Below, piece after piece: positions 32,657 to 45,479 of a stretch of 64,000 nucleotides of DNA. The DNA lies in NCBI RefSeq assembly GCF_030704535.1, contig NC_081819.1:15418501-15482500 (forward strand). The letters run 5' to 3'. This DNA is from Vitis vinifera (taxonomy: Eukaryota > Streptophyta > Magnoliopsida > Vitales > Vitaceae). Each line of letters begins with the position of its first letter. Position 1 is the stretch's first letter. The notes below the pieces were generated by a model that worked only from the letters and a program-made list of their open reading frames with translations, ran no database searches and was not told the origin of the DNA. Position numbers and translations under genes: made by a program.

Positions 32657-34032
32657 TTACAATTATAATTCATCAAAATTTGATAATATAATCCTAACTA
32701 ATTAAATCAATGTGATAAGGAATGTATTTTACTTAAACAAATGTTATCTTTCCAAAGACATTGTTAAAATTTATTCCAATTAACTATTTCTATTATCCTT
32801 TTCTTATGAAGATGTGATTTTAATAATTTAGTGTCTAAGGAATGTGATTTCAATACTCATTTCTAATTTTATTGACCGAAAAAATTACAGTAATCTGAAA
32901 ACTCTAAGTGGATATTGCCCATCTCTACTGGGTGGACTATCATATAAATTGCTTTATACCTCACAAATAAATAAATTAATTTCATTTTATATGTATGAGT
33001 TCCTTATGGGTAAATAATATTGCATTCTGGTTTGTGAGCAACGACAACACAAATGAGTTTCAATATTTTTTAAAAGTAAAAAAGAAAAATCCCTAAAGAT
33101 TAGTTATCTTATTATAAGAATTTGGTTTTTCCACAAATTACAAAAAATTTAAAAACTTATTATCATCTTAATAAATTAGGTGGTTTTTAATTAACAAAAG
33201 AGAAAAATAAAACGTTGGACAAGTAGTTTTTTTCCTAGAGCATAAGATTTAACAATAGTACTTTTTATACCTAAATGTCTTTGATATATATATATATATA
33301 TATATAACTTATATAATCCAAAGTGGGTTTTATATGGTTTCAATTAATATGTAATTGACAATTTATATATGTCATCAATAAGATGAATTTACAAGACTCC
33401 CAACTTTTGAGGAAATATCACCTAAAATATACTCAAAGAATATTTTGTGATCATTTAAATGAAGTACATATATGATAAATTTCTTAAATAATCTAATTTA
33501 TCTTTAACAATAGGATAATAATTTAACCTTTTTTTTAAATGTTAATTTTATTATTGAATTTTTTTCTCTTTCTATAGTATATTTAAAAAAAGAAAAAAAA
33601 CACTCAATTGTATAAATTGTACTACATTTAGGACTAAATATCAAAATTTTAGTGGACCCAAATCATTATCATGAGATATATTCTCCATATGTGCCAACAT
33701 CAAAAGCAAGTTTATAATCAAAGTATTTCAATACTCGTCCAATGTAATTATTTTGATCAATAAAATTAGAAATGAGCATTCAATTCACATTCCTTAGTGC
33801 CTAAATTAATAAAATTACATCTTCAATTGAAGGAAAATATTTGTTTAATTGAAACACATTCCTTGTCACATTGATTTAATTAGTTAGGATTCTATTATCA
33901 AATTTTGATGAAATGTAATCAGTACTCACACTTATCAATGAGATTAATATAAAGTAGTACTAACAATTGCGATTATATTCACAATCATTGACATCACAAC
34001 ATTTGATTTTTTTTGTTTGACTGAATAGAAAC
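32657..34032 (-). repeat. Downstream flank of a type II unit, copy B
   Basis: It matches 2300-3500 and 45780-46861. An (AT)n run lies near 33285-33306. Bases 32657-32900 repeat part of the same flank in the opposite orientation, so this is a local inverted arrangement around the solo-LTR insertion. No gene. Confidence 0.6.
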
Positions 34033-34695
34033 CTATAGAAAATTTTGCGTAGGAAATACAGGCTCTAAGCCTGCACCACCACATGCGAGTACAAATTGGC
34101 CTTGACGGATTACAGGGTGATGGTCAGCGTACTGCCGAATCTGTAACATATGTGTCATCATTATCAGTCTTAATATCAATAAATCAAAGAGAAAATGAAT
34201 TAATTTGTGAAATATATAAATCCTCACTATTCTCCACCCAAGCCAGCTTCCACATGAACTACAGTAGACAGAAACCGCATCCACATGACTCCCTTCAGGA
34301 TGTTCACCAACATATAGACCACGAATAGGATGATTGTATGCTCCATGCATCACACCAGTACTGCACACTTGGAACATCAGAAATCATATAATTAAAACAG
34401 TCAACAACAGTTAATTCTGATAGCATGGGGAACCTTACACGTCGGGAGCAAAGAGGAGCTTAGCCATGGAAAATGGATAAAGATCCTACAAGAACAGCAA
34501 AGCATCAAATCTTAACTAAAATCACAAATCACAAGTCATGTATTAACAGAAAAGAAACACTACCTGAATCAAATTGTAGTCAAAAGCAACGTGATTATGG
34601 CAACGGATGCAGCGGAAGTCGCAAGGAAGTGGTGGGGCATCCAGAAAGGCTTCAAGTGCATTAAGCATACGTGCAGTTTCTGGTGGAAGCGCCAT
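34033..34695 (-). CDS. Type II Yippee-like protein, 139 aa (four exons)
   Basis: Exons on the - strand are 34695-34564, 34485-34439, 34360-34228 and 34140-34033, with GT-AG introns and phases 0, 2, 0; intron 3 starts GTGAGG rather than GTAAGG. It begins MALPPETARM and has C29-x2-C32, C93-x2-C96, LGW and a C-terminal VIRQGQFVLA strand, ending in TQNFL. Differences from the copy at 46862 include GAYNHP for GEYSHP and FAPDV for FDPDV. All exons are open. It faces the + strand type II gene at 27157 tail to tail. The Yippee-like zinc fold call rests on the Cys spacing and GW; function unknown. Confidence 0.76.
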
Positions 34696-34699
34696 GTGA

Positions 34700-36296
34700 A
34701 CTTGGAATATCAAAGATTACCAGCTACTCTTCTTGATGGATCCTCCAGTATCATTCAGACAAATTAAGAAAAGAAAGGTTTGCAGATTGCAACTTCGATA
34801 TAAAAGATTCCGGGTGAGAATAATCCTTAATTTGAGGAGGCTGTTATAGGTTACTCACCAATCATGTCATCCTTAATTTTAGTCTAATTATTATTAAATA
34901 AGGCTAGTAGAATAATCCAAGGAGATTTTACCTTTCTCATTTAAAATTTTGCTCTTATTAAAGGGTACGAGTCTAGGATGTGTTTGGAAGTCAAGAATTA
35001 GAATTACCAAACCTTTTGAATTAATTTGTCTGCTACTTTTTAAAAAAAAAATCATAATATTTAAAAAGTTTTATTAAATACTTCATAAAAGGATATAACT
35101 AGATAATGTTTGGAAATTTTTACATGATAGCACATAAAAACTTTTTCAAAATTTTTTAATTTAGGAAATTTTAAGAAGACAAGGTAGATTAGAGTTCTTA
35201 TACTCCCGATATGAGATTATACTTTTTAAAAATAAAAATAATAATAATAATAATAATAATAATGATAATTTGAAATGATTAAATTATTTTTTAAAGAGAA
35301 TTAATATGGCTTTATGAGAGTGAGTCAAAATTTTCAAGAGAGTGCAAATTACTTCGTAAAATAGGGGCTTGATCATCCTAGCTTGTCCCAAGTCATATAA
35401 TACTTCCAGGATTTGGTATGAGGGTATAACTTATAATACTTTTTCCTTTTTTCTTTTTTCTTTTTTTTTGGTGGGGGAGGGGGTTTGGGTTACAAAACTA
35501 TTTTATATTCTAAATAGCAAAAAATATTCTCGAAGTAAAAGGTTTAAAAACGACTCTACTTTTCCTAATTATTTTTTCATAGATTATTTAGTAGGTTATT
35601 TATAACTTGCTAAACTCTTTTTTGTATTAAGATCCTAAAAGAAGAATTAATTTTAGACTCTCATAATTTAGAATTGGAATTCTTAAATATATTGTTGAAA
35701 GTGGCTTCTCACAAAAATTGTAAACAAGATAATTTGAAGAAAATAGACATCATGGTGTATAAGCTTCATAAAAACATATTGCATCAATGAAAAAACCATT
35801 AATTATTTTAATATAAGTACATGAGTTTATAATAGGTACTTCAATCATGAACAATTTATATATAGTTGAGTTAGATCTCAAAATACAAATTTATTTGATA
35901 TAATTTAAGGAGATCTCTCATTATATTCATTGTAAAATGCATACCTCATATAATGTGTTATTTTTCAAGATTTAAGATTTCTATGACATGTATTAATTCA
36001 AATTAGATCATTGATCTTTCTCAGAGTATTAATTCCTTGGTGCAGATATATTACAAAGGATAGAAACCGGATATCATTATTAAGTCATCAAACATTGTAT
36101 GTATGTTCTCCACTTATTATTTCTATATTATGAAGTATGATCAGCTCCTTCACTCCACTGAATGTCTCCGACTTATTCATTCTCACATCTTTATATATCA
36201 CATATAGTTTTCACAAACTCATCTTCATCTTATAATATTTTCCCACCTAAAATATTTATAAAGACATTAACAATAAATTTTCTTATTTTTATAAGC
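34700..36296 (-). repeat. Type II upstream flank and paralogous block X, copy 2 (empty retroelement site)
   Basis: Bases 34770-35360 match the upstream flank of the other type II genes. From 35370 to 36296 the sequence is the inverted copy of 18085-19200. The single CTTAT target of the 8.2-kb retroelement is at 36292-36296 (as ATAAG on +). A TAA-type trinucleotide run is at about 35238-35265. No gene. Confidence 0.65.
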
Positions 36297-37690
36297 AAAT
36301 TAATGTTACAATGATCAATATAAGAAATATGTTGACCATATCTTTTATATAAAGGAATATATACCAATTAGGAATTTGAGGCATTAATTCAAGCTACAAA
36401 ATCAATTACATATATATCACAACACCAATGTATCATTCATTTCACCTCATGGAAGAATAATGTCTTTAATATTCAACAACTAAAACAGGTCTTTTGACTT
36501 CCCCAAATTATCTTTTAAATGGATGAGATAATGCATCCTAGCATTTTACCATGTTTTCCCACACCAATATTAACACACTTGGATTGAAGAGCAAGAGAGT
36601 GATGAATGAAATTATAAAACTAGTCAGTAGAATGAATTGCAATAGTAGTATGTAAGAGTTTCAGAATGTTGAAAAGGTCATGAACAAAAAATTTATTAAA
36701 CAATGTAGCTAATCATCTTTGAAAACTATATAATAGTTGTTGAATTGTGAAACTTGAATCAATTTTGTTACGTTTCACTTGGGATGCTGGTGGTTGAACT
36801 CTCTGTTGAGTTTGTGGACATTGAGTTTGCCCCTATTATATATTTAACCCTTTTATATTTTAGAGTTTTGTATTTTAGAGAGTGTAATGGCAATTGAGAG
36901 TTCTTTTCGAGAGCTTCACCATTGTACACATTTTTTCCTTTGATTTGTGGAATGTTGAGTATTGGTGCACTCCGTGAATGTAGAGATCACATTGATCACC
37001 GAATAACATTAATATCACATATTTTTCTTTATTTTCTACTCGAGTGTGTGGTTTTAATTAACAATATCATAATAATAACAATATAAATTTTGCATAATTA
37101 CTGTACATAATAATATAATCATCACATTTGTATAATATTTACATAAAATACTACTTAACTTGTATATACATAAATAATGGATGCTATGATAAAAAATAAG
37201 GATGAGAATGGGGTGAAATTTTTTTTCATACCCAAGACGAGTTTGGGATAAATATAAATGAGTTTGAAATGGATTTGGGAGATTGCTTTTAAACCTAGGA
37301 TAGGTTCCAAGTGGGTTTGGGTAATGATTTTATTTATAAAAAAAATTTAACATATATAAAATAAAAAAAAATTATTTTTCATATAAATTATAAACATTTA
37401 GAAATTTAGAATTTATATTTATATTTAAAATTTTAAAGGTAAAAACATTAAACTGGACAAGTACGTATAGAAATTTTCTGCACCTACGCCATGGGATGAC
37501 ACATTCAAACATACCCTCGCTAGTCATGAATTCCCAAAAATTTACATACAAAGTGACATGACCTAAGTCCTCATAAGAATATCTATCTAGACATAAAAAT
37601 GGACTGAGCTTTTTGGAATAATCAGGGGAATTTTTTATGAAACAAACAACATTTTCGTTTTTATACTTTCCAAGATGGACACGTGTTGAG
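36297..37690 (-). repeat. Paralogous block Y, copy 2
   Basis: It is the inverted copy of 7960-9844 without the MITE of 9258-9535. It includes a MITE-like stretch at 37190-37470 ('aaggatgagaatgggg' end) shared with 8330-8645 and related by its ends to 54397-54761. No gene is supported. Confidence 0.62.
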
Positions 37691-38000
37691 ACCATAACAG
37701 AAGATATTCATTTTTGTTTTGTATTTCAATATTTCAATCAATAAAATTAGGAAATCACATTCCTTGGTCACCAAATTTTTAACAAATGTCTTTAGATAAA
37801 ATAACATTTGTTTTTCCTTATTATATAATTTAATTAGATTTTGATGAATTGTAACCATTAAGGAGGCAGGCAACTTCAGCAAGTAGTAGTAACAATTGCG
37901 ATTATATTCACAATCAGACATCACACTATATATTTCAGCAAGTAGTAGTAACAATTGCGATTATATTCACAATCAGACATCACAACATTTGAATAGAAAT

Positions 38001-38649
38001 CTATAGAAAAAAATCCATAGGAAATACAGCCTCTATGCCTGCACCAGCACCATATCTGAGTATGAATTGCCCTTCACGGATTACAGGGTGGTCAGCGTGC
38101 TGCAAAATCTGCAACATATGTGCCATCATGATCAATTAACATATAGAAAATGAATTAATTTGTGAAATATATAAATCCTTACTATTTTCCACCCAAGCCA
38201 GTTTCCACATGGAATGCAGTAGATAGAAACCAAATCTACATGACTCAATTCAGGAAATGCACCAACATATTGACCATGAATCGGTTGATCGTATTCTCCA
38301 TGCATCACACCGGTACTGCACACTTGAAACATCAGAAATCTTATAATTAAAACAGTCAACAACAATTGATTCTGATAGCATGGGAACCTTACACGTCGGG
38401 TTCAAAGAGGAGCTGAGTCATGGAAAATGGATAAAGATCCTACAAGAACAGCTAATAAATAAATAAATTAATTAATTAAAATCACAAATCATGTATATAA
38501 TAGAAAAGAAACACTACCTGAATCAAATTGAGGTCAGAAGTAACGTAATGATGGCAACGGGTGCAGCGGAAGTAGCAAGGAGGTGGTGGGGCATCCAGAA
38601 AGGCTTGAAGAGCAATAAGCATACGTTCAGTTTCTGGTGGAAGCGCCAT
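38001..38649 (-). CDS. Divergent type II Yippee-like protein, 139 aa (four exons)
   Basis: Exons on the - strand are 38649-38518, 38439-38393, 38315-38183 and 38108-38001, with GT-AG introns in phases 0, 2, 0. The domain plan is kept: C29-x2-C32 ('RCTRCHHYVTSDLNLI'), C93-x2-C96 ('YCIPCGNWLGWK') and 'VIREGQFIL', which is nearer to the usual Yippee KEGKF than the other copies. It differs from the other type II genes at many residues (EYDQPIHGQY, AFPELSHVDLVSI), while exon lengths are identical. Retained frame and cysteines despite divergence suggest past selection. It is flanked on its 5' side by the orphan leader array at 39130-40640. Confidence 0.75.
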
Positions 38650-38759
38650 TGGAACTTGGAATATCAAAGGTTACCAGCTACTCTTCTTGACGGATCCTGC
38701 AGTATCATTCAGACAAATTAAGAAAAGAAAGAATAATATTGAGGTTTCGAGATTGCAAC

Positions 38760-39129
38760 TTTGATACAAGAGATTCCGGGTGAGAAAATGCCAGATATTT
38801 ATGGAGAAGGCTTCGATGTAAAAGCTCCCAACAACTTAGTTCCAGGTGAAAAGGACGGCATGAAAGTGAGAACAGTTAAAACCAATTTAGTGTTGACAAA
38901 CATATTTTTCTCTTTTTCTTCTTCTTAGTTCTCAAAAACAGAAAAGCAGTTGACAAACAAACCCTATTCATTTACTTAAATTCTCCGTAAAGGTATTGTG
39001 TACACTTTATGTGCAACACAGAAATTGTCAAAGTGTTCTCATATTTTTAATTATTTATCAAAATATTTTAAAAAAAAAAACACATCAATTCTTTTTTCAC
39101 GCGAAAAGGCAATCTGATTAGAAAAAAGA
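38760..39129. other. Spacer between type II gene and orphan array
   Basis: Bases 38930-39070 are the inverted copy of the flank seen at 1920-2060 and 25745-25960 ('acaaaccct', 'tttacttaaattctcc'). Nothing else is recognised. Confidence 0.45.
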
Positions 39130-39437
39130 AATTGACAACTTTCAAGTTAAATTGAGTTTCACATTCTTGACCAAGAAACTGAGAGCCAAACAGTTAAGAT
39201 GTGTTAAGATATCCGAAAAAAGAAAGAAAGGATTAGTTAATATAGTTGTACCTAATCGATGATGAACAAGACTCAGAAGAAATTACCGGCCGAATGCGTA
39301 ATCAACGATACCCAAGCTATCAGATTCTTGAAAGCTACCAAGCTTGAATTTAATTTTCTGGAGAAAGTGAGAGAAAGTGAGAGAGAAATGGTTATGAATC
39401 TTATATACAAAACAAAGCAAATGAACTGGATCTCTAC

Positions 39438-39468
<31 letters not shown>

Positions 39469-40640
39469 AAAGGGTTAGGAGAATTTTACCGGATTGATGA
39501 CCAAAAGGACCAAGAAATTGCTGATGCGAAATCAACGACTTCCTAGTTATCAGATTCTTGAAAGCTAGCAAACTCGAATATAATTTTCTGGAGAAAGCTG
39601 AGACTGAAAGTGATAGAGAAACAGTTATGAAACAAAGAAAATGGACTACTTGAGATGGATCTCCAGAGAGAGAAAGAAAGCAAGAAAGAAAAAAAGAAAA
39701 GAGCTATGAGAATTTTACCGGATTGATGACCAAAAAGACCAAGAAATTGCTGAACGTGAAATCAACGGTGCCCAAGCTATCAGATTCTTGAAAGCTACCA
39801 AACTTGAATTTAATTTTCTGGAGAATGTGATCGAGAGTGAGAGAGAAACAGTTATGAAGCTTATACAGGAAATAAAGCAAATGAACTTGAAATGGATCTC
39901 AACAGAAAGAAAGAAAGAAAGAAAGAAAGGAAAGCGTTAGGAGAATTTTTCCGGATTGATGACCAAAAAGACCTAGAAATTGTTGATGTGAAATCAACTA
40001 CAGCAAAGTTATCAGATTCTTGAAAACTAGCAAACTTGAAAAGTTAATTTTCTGGAGAAAGTGAGCGAAACTGAGAGAAAGTGATAGAGAGACAATTATG
40101 AATCTTATACAGGAAACAAAGCAAATGAACTAAGAAATGGATCTCTACAGAAAGAAAGCACGAAAATAAAGGAAGAAAGAAAAGGGTTAGGAGAATTTTA
40201 CCAGACTGCTGATCAAAAAGACCAAGAAATTGCTGAATGTGAAATCAATAACTTCCAAGTTATCAGATTCTTGAAAGCTAGCAAACTCCAATTTAATGTC
40301 CTGGAGAAAGCGAGACCAAAAGTGGGGGAAAGTGATAGAGAAACAGTTATGATTCTGAAATATGAAACAAAGGAGATGGACTACTTGAGATGGATCTCCA
40401 AAGAGAGAAAGAATGAAAGAAAAGAGCTATGAGAATTTTACCCAATTGATGACCAAAAAGACCAAGAAATTGTTGAATGTGAAATCAACAACTTCCAAAT
40501 TATTAGATTGTCTGAGATTGGTGAAAGCTAGCAAGTTGAATTTTCTAGGGAAAGTGAGAGAAAGCGAGAGTTTGTTATTGGTTGGAAAGAGAGAGAGTTA
40601 TGAATGTTAAAAGTAGAATAGTAATGATTATATACTCTAA
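39130..40640 (-). repeat. Six-copy type I leader-module array without coding exons
   Basis: On the - strand a TATA box (complement of 40628-40634) is followed by six module copies with cores near 40480, 40240, 39990, 39752, 39512 and a degraded one near 39290, a spacing of about 240 bp. Each keeps 'gttgatttcac' (in complement) and a pyrimidine tract ((CTTT)n near 39440-39470 and 39910-39930). After the last module the sequence resembles the pre-exon region of the gene at 5553 ('ggatatcttaacacatc' in complement) and then ends in flank, so the coding exons are deleted. Confidence 0.65.
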
Positions 40641-41712
40641 GCAGTTATGCAACCTTGGTATTACCACCTTGCCATCGCATGTTTTTATTATGTATAAAAT
40701 AAATTAGTAAAAGAATATTGAGACATCATGTGTAAAGTCCAACATCAAATAGAATGCATATTAAGAATATATCCCTTGCTTAGATCATGACCTTTTTATT
40801 TTTCCTTTTGAAACAATGATAAAAAAAAAATGTTGTTCTATTAGTTTTTAAAAGACATAACATATTCTATATCATTTTTATTTGGCTCCATATTAAGAAT
40901 GGGTTATAGTATTTTATTAAAATATCCATTGTGTAAACATAATAAAAAATTTATCAAATCTCAAATATGAAATTGAATATAAGTATTTTTTAATGTTTTT
41001 TTGGGAAAATGATGAAATATTTTGTACAATTGCTTTCTAAATTACATAACATATTCTACTATCTTTATTTTACTCTATTGTAAGGTTGTAGTGCATTATT
41101 TTATTAAAATATTCATCAAGTACAATAAAATAAAGATCCATTGAATATTATATGGTCATTTCAAAGAGATATACATTTGGACAAGGTACCTTTGGTCAAG
41201 CCCCTATGTTATAAAATAATTTACAATCTTTAATTTAGAAATTATGACTTATTTTCATAAATAAATAAATAAAAAATTAAATACTTCCATTCTTTAATAA
41301 ATAATTTAAACCATACAAATTAGAAACTTTCTATGATCCTTTAATAATTTCACTAATATGAAAATACAATATTTACTTAGATTTGTAATTTGCATTGATA
41401 AATCATTATCTTCTTTTAAGGACCTTGGGTTATTCCGATCAAGCTAAGTTTTATAACTCAAAATTGCATCTAAAACACTTTTTTAGTTCAGATCCTTAAT
41501 TACTATTTATTGAATCAAATTGAAGTATGTCACAAATTTTAGGTTCTTACGTCTCTTGTAGATTTGGCTTTATGATATGTAAGATATGATAAACTTAGTT
41601 AATTAGTGATTAAGGGATGCCAAGACTCACTAGTACTTCTCTAGAGTACTTGTGTACCTTCTTTGGTTTGATTCTAACTTTAGTACTCTATTCTAAAATT
41701 GGTTTTGGTAAA
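40641..41712. other. AT-rich spacer
   Basis: Bases 40670-40900 match the type I promoter flank at 4480-4660 in inverted sense. Bases 40900-41712 are AT-rich with no recognised gene. Confidence 0.45.
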
Positions 41713-44400
41713 CCAAGGTGTAGACCCCAGTTTTGGGGCTCATTTTCATGCATTTTCTGCAGTTGTTTTGCCAGGTGGAGGGCTCTCAAGGAGCCACGTG
41801 TCGCCTCGTGGTTGGTGGTCAGAGAATCAGGTAGTGGAATTGAGGAGCAAATGAGAGTTGGACACCTGGGGGAATATTAAGCAGAGGAGCGTTCTTCTTG
41901 CAGGGCAAGCCGTTAGAGAGAAGAGGATTCTGGAACTTTGGAGGGGAGCTTGGGGGGGGAGTTTTGGGCTAGAGACGAGAGCAGGGGGGTTTTCTGAGGG
42001 TATTCTGTAGCTAGGAAGCCAGACGAGAGGGGAGGAGGCATTTTTTTTTTGAGAAGAAGGCTTGAGGAGCAGGTAAGAGGAGAAGAAGCTTGACCATCTT
42101 CACTCGGGGAGCTGAGGTTTCTCGTTTCTCATTTTTTGCCATTTTGCTCAGTTTGCTGTTGAGTTCCCAGCATTAACCTGTTGATTGGGAGTAGGCATAG
42201 AAGATCACATGCTGTTTCTGACCTCTAAGGTGCTTTGATGGTGTTCTAACGCGTTCATTCCTTTTTTTATTTGGTTTGTTGGTATTGGTTTGGCTCCATT
42301 CTTTCTTGCTATTTGCAGTCGTGCTACCCACTTATATTTGAAATGCCTCTTTATCTGTCCCACTCAGTTTTCTTTTAGTTCATTTATCGCCCATGAGATG
42401 GAGCTTGGACTAATGTTATTTTTTATTTTCACTCTAGCTCTGTTTCTGTTTCCCACTTCCTTTTATTTTCCTCTGTTTTTGGCTTGTAATGAGAGATGGA
42501 CTTTCCTGTTTCTGGAGAAGATTTTGTGATGTTATGGGGTGTTGTTGAGTTTGGCACCAGATGGTTGTATTCGTTCCCCTTTCAAATCAGCTTATGGGTT
42601 CTTTGGGGTGTGAGCATTGCTGAAAGAAAATCATGACTCATGGGTATTAAGGGTGAGTGGAGTTCCCTCAGGCAGCGAAGGGTGTTTTGATCCTGAAGAA
42701 TAGGTCCCTCTGCATTCGGGTTTTGCTCACCAAAGAGAGGAAGGGTGATGAGTTACTGTCTATAGATGATGCCTTTGACAGGTGCGCAGTGGGTCAGTTG
42801 AAGGAGGTTGAGGGGAATTAAATCGTTTCTATAATCAAGGACAGTCTGAAGCTTGATAGGAGCGACGATGGAGTGCCCTCAAAGCACCTGACAGGGTCCA
42901 AGGTAACAATGGCAAAATGATGGAACAGAGTACACACGCAGGGCAAGCATCTCAGAGAGAACATAAAGAATGCATGGAAGCATAGCATGCACGACCCAAA
43001 CTGAGGCTCTTGATCGAAGTGAAGTGGAGGTTATCAGACTATTGCCTTGGTATCCTAAGAGTTCTGTTTGGCCATCAAGCTGCTCCTGAATGCAGCTGAG
43101 AAAGAATTAAACTCTTGAAAGGTTTTGTGAGTTTTTAAAACGAGCAAAATGAAATCAGGAGCATCACAAGGCAAGGAGTCGTCAGCAAGATCCTTCCCCT
43201 TTTCTTGGATGATCTCCAGATTATTTCATACTTGATATGTGTGCAGCATCATGATCATATACATCCCAGCTGTTTGGAATTTGTGCACCGATCAGTCGGA
43301 CCAAGAACATTTTCAGATAGAAGGGTTGTGACAAGTGATGTCGGCGTCCAAAGATGCAAATCTCCTTATTCACCAGACCAAAAGGATGTGTACTGCTAGC
43401 TGACCTATAACAAAAATCATGAAAGTCCCCACTTATACATGGCCATACACGGCCACAAGAATCTTCATAAACCATCCCACCCAAAATCCTTCCCATTAAG
43501 CTTGAATCCCATGCCAAATCTCTCCCACCTAGATCACCATGCGTCATTTATCACTCCTATCTCCCCTCATGCATATCATCTTCCCTTTTAACACCATATG
43601 CCCTTCATGCTTATCCATCCTACCCCACATGCATAGCCATCTCCATCTCATTTTTCTTTATTTTCATACCCATTCCCTGCCTATGTATATCACCATACTC
43701 ATTCCACTAATCCCATGCCCACACCTTCTTATACCCTCCATACCCATTTTCCATCCGATTTATCTTCACTTCATCTCTATCATTTTCCACGTACATGAAG
43801 TCTCCTAACTCTCATATCCATCACGACTGCCACCATACCTCCTATCTCTACATTTCATTCCACCATCCAAAACCATTTATATGTGAGATTGCTGGAGCAT
43901 CACTATCGGGCATTCTTCCTTCTAAATATGACATCATGGCCACCTCCTTTCAGACTCATTTCCCTTCAAAGCTGGTCATTTATGGAAAGGCCTGGGATTC
44001 TTCTTGATGTGCGCATTTGTGGTGGTTCAACTGGTGGCTACATTGCTTGCAATTTATACAGATTTTAGTTTTGCTTCGGTTGGTGGCATTGTCTGGAGAA
44101 TAGATACAGGAGAGGGGGCTATGATGATACTAATAGGAGTTTAGGGTATGGAAAAGCCACATAGAAATATGATCCATCCCAGGCTCTTGGGAAATTTGGA
44201 GCTCAGACAAACAGTCTTCATGGTGAGCAAGTCGGCTACAGTGGGTGAATACAGTGTTTATTTGTGACAAGCCCAGCAACACCACTGATCTCTATACTGC
44301 AGTCTCTCCCTTGGGCCCAGAGGAAAATGCTTTTGCATGGCCACCTATGCATGGCCACCTTTGATCCAAGTGCCATTTCCCATTTTACCATCTTCATAAA
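41713..44400. mobile_element. LTR-like insertion related to 30308-32651
   Basis: It starts TGTAGACCCC like the insertion at 30308 and shares 'caaggagccacgtg' about 80 bases in. Further right both have GA-rich and then CT-rich stretches. The end lies near 44400, where paralogous block X resumes, but no target duplication or TG...CA end could be fixed. It encodes no recognisable protein; open frames in the CT-rich part (43539-44007) are low-complexity. Confidence 0.5.
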
Positions 44401-44404
44401 AATT

Positions 44405-45430
44405 TTTTGAAGAAAATAGAGATCATAGTACATAAGCTTCATAAATGCATATTGCATCATTGAATAATTTTTTTTTATCATTTTAATATAAGTACATGAG
44501 TTTAAAATGGTACTTCAATTATCAATAGTTTACAATTGAATTAGATCTCATCATATATAGATCTTTTAGATCCCGTACTTTAATGAGATCTCTCATTATA
44601 TTCATTGATTAATCTTAATTAACGGTGTAAAAATTTAGAGGATATTTCATTAAGGAATTCTATTTAGAGAATATTTAAATAAAAGAATTTAACTAATAAC
44701 GGTTATTTTTGTAAAATCTTCTGCCCCATTCCTTCCAAAAGTTAATCTCTTTAATCACTTTATAATAGATTAGTAAAAATTTGTTTTGCCACAAATTAAT
44801 AAATAAATAACATTAAAAGAAAAAAATAATAATGAGGAAGGAACACTCCTTTTTGAATAATAGAGTGATTGGAGCTCTCAAATATTATGCTAGAGACTAT
44901 CCCATTAAAATACAACATGATAGTTTTAAGATTGAACCGTAATAAAGAAATAACATTTGAATAAAAGTTAATAACCATATCAGTCCAAAATGCATACCTC
45001 ATATAATGTGTTATGTTTCAAGATTTTGAGATTTCATGATGACATCTATTAATTCAAATGAGATCTCAAATGATTAATTCCTTCGTGCAAACATATTATA
45101 GAGGATAAAAACTAGATATAATTATTAAGTCCTAAAACATCCTATGTTTCAACACTTTTTAGATCTATATCTTAAAGTATGAAGTATGATTAGTTCCTTA
45201 CTCCACCGAATGTTTCCGACCTACTCATCGTCACATTTTTATCCATTACGTATAGTCTTCATAAATTCATCTCCATCCGGTAATATTTTCTCATTTGAAA
45301 TATTTATAAAGATATTTTTAATAATTTTTTATCTTATAAGAAAATATAATATCACAATGATCAATTCCCAATGCACAAACAATTCAAAAAATTGATAATA
45401 GAGTTCAAATACTTTTTCTTTTTTGGTGTT
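44405..45430 (-). repeat. Paralogous block X, copy 3 (second empty retroelement site)
   Basis: Matches 35730-36290 (same orientation) and 18085-18700 (inverted) in patches, more diverged. It holds a single CTTAT at 45336-45340 (ATAAG on +) with flanks like those beside the 8.2-kb element. No gene. Confidence 0.58.
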
Positions 45431-45479
45431 ATCTCGATTCATACATAACTTGTGATGAAAGTTTGGTTTTCAAGATTTC

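Noticed and set aside
32338..32668. Three overlapping open frames rich in Pro, Tyr and His
   Set aside because: They lie in a CT-rich low-complexity part of the solo-LTR-like insertion and differ in frame only.
39130..40640. Regular ~240-bp repeat considered as a CRISPR-like or satellite array
   Set aside because: Units are diverged copies of the type I leader with a TATA box at one end; there are no spacers, and this is plant DNA.
43205..44068. Several open frames of 60-108 residues
   Set aside because: No domain, low-complexity composition, and located within an LTR-like insertion.
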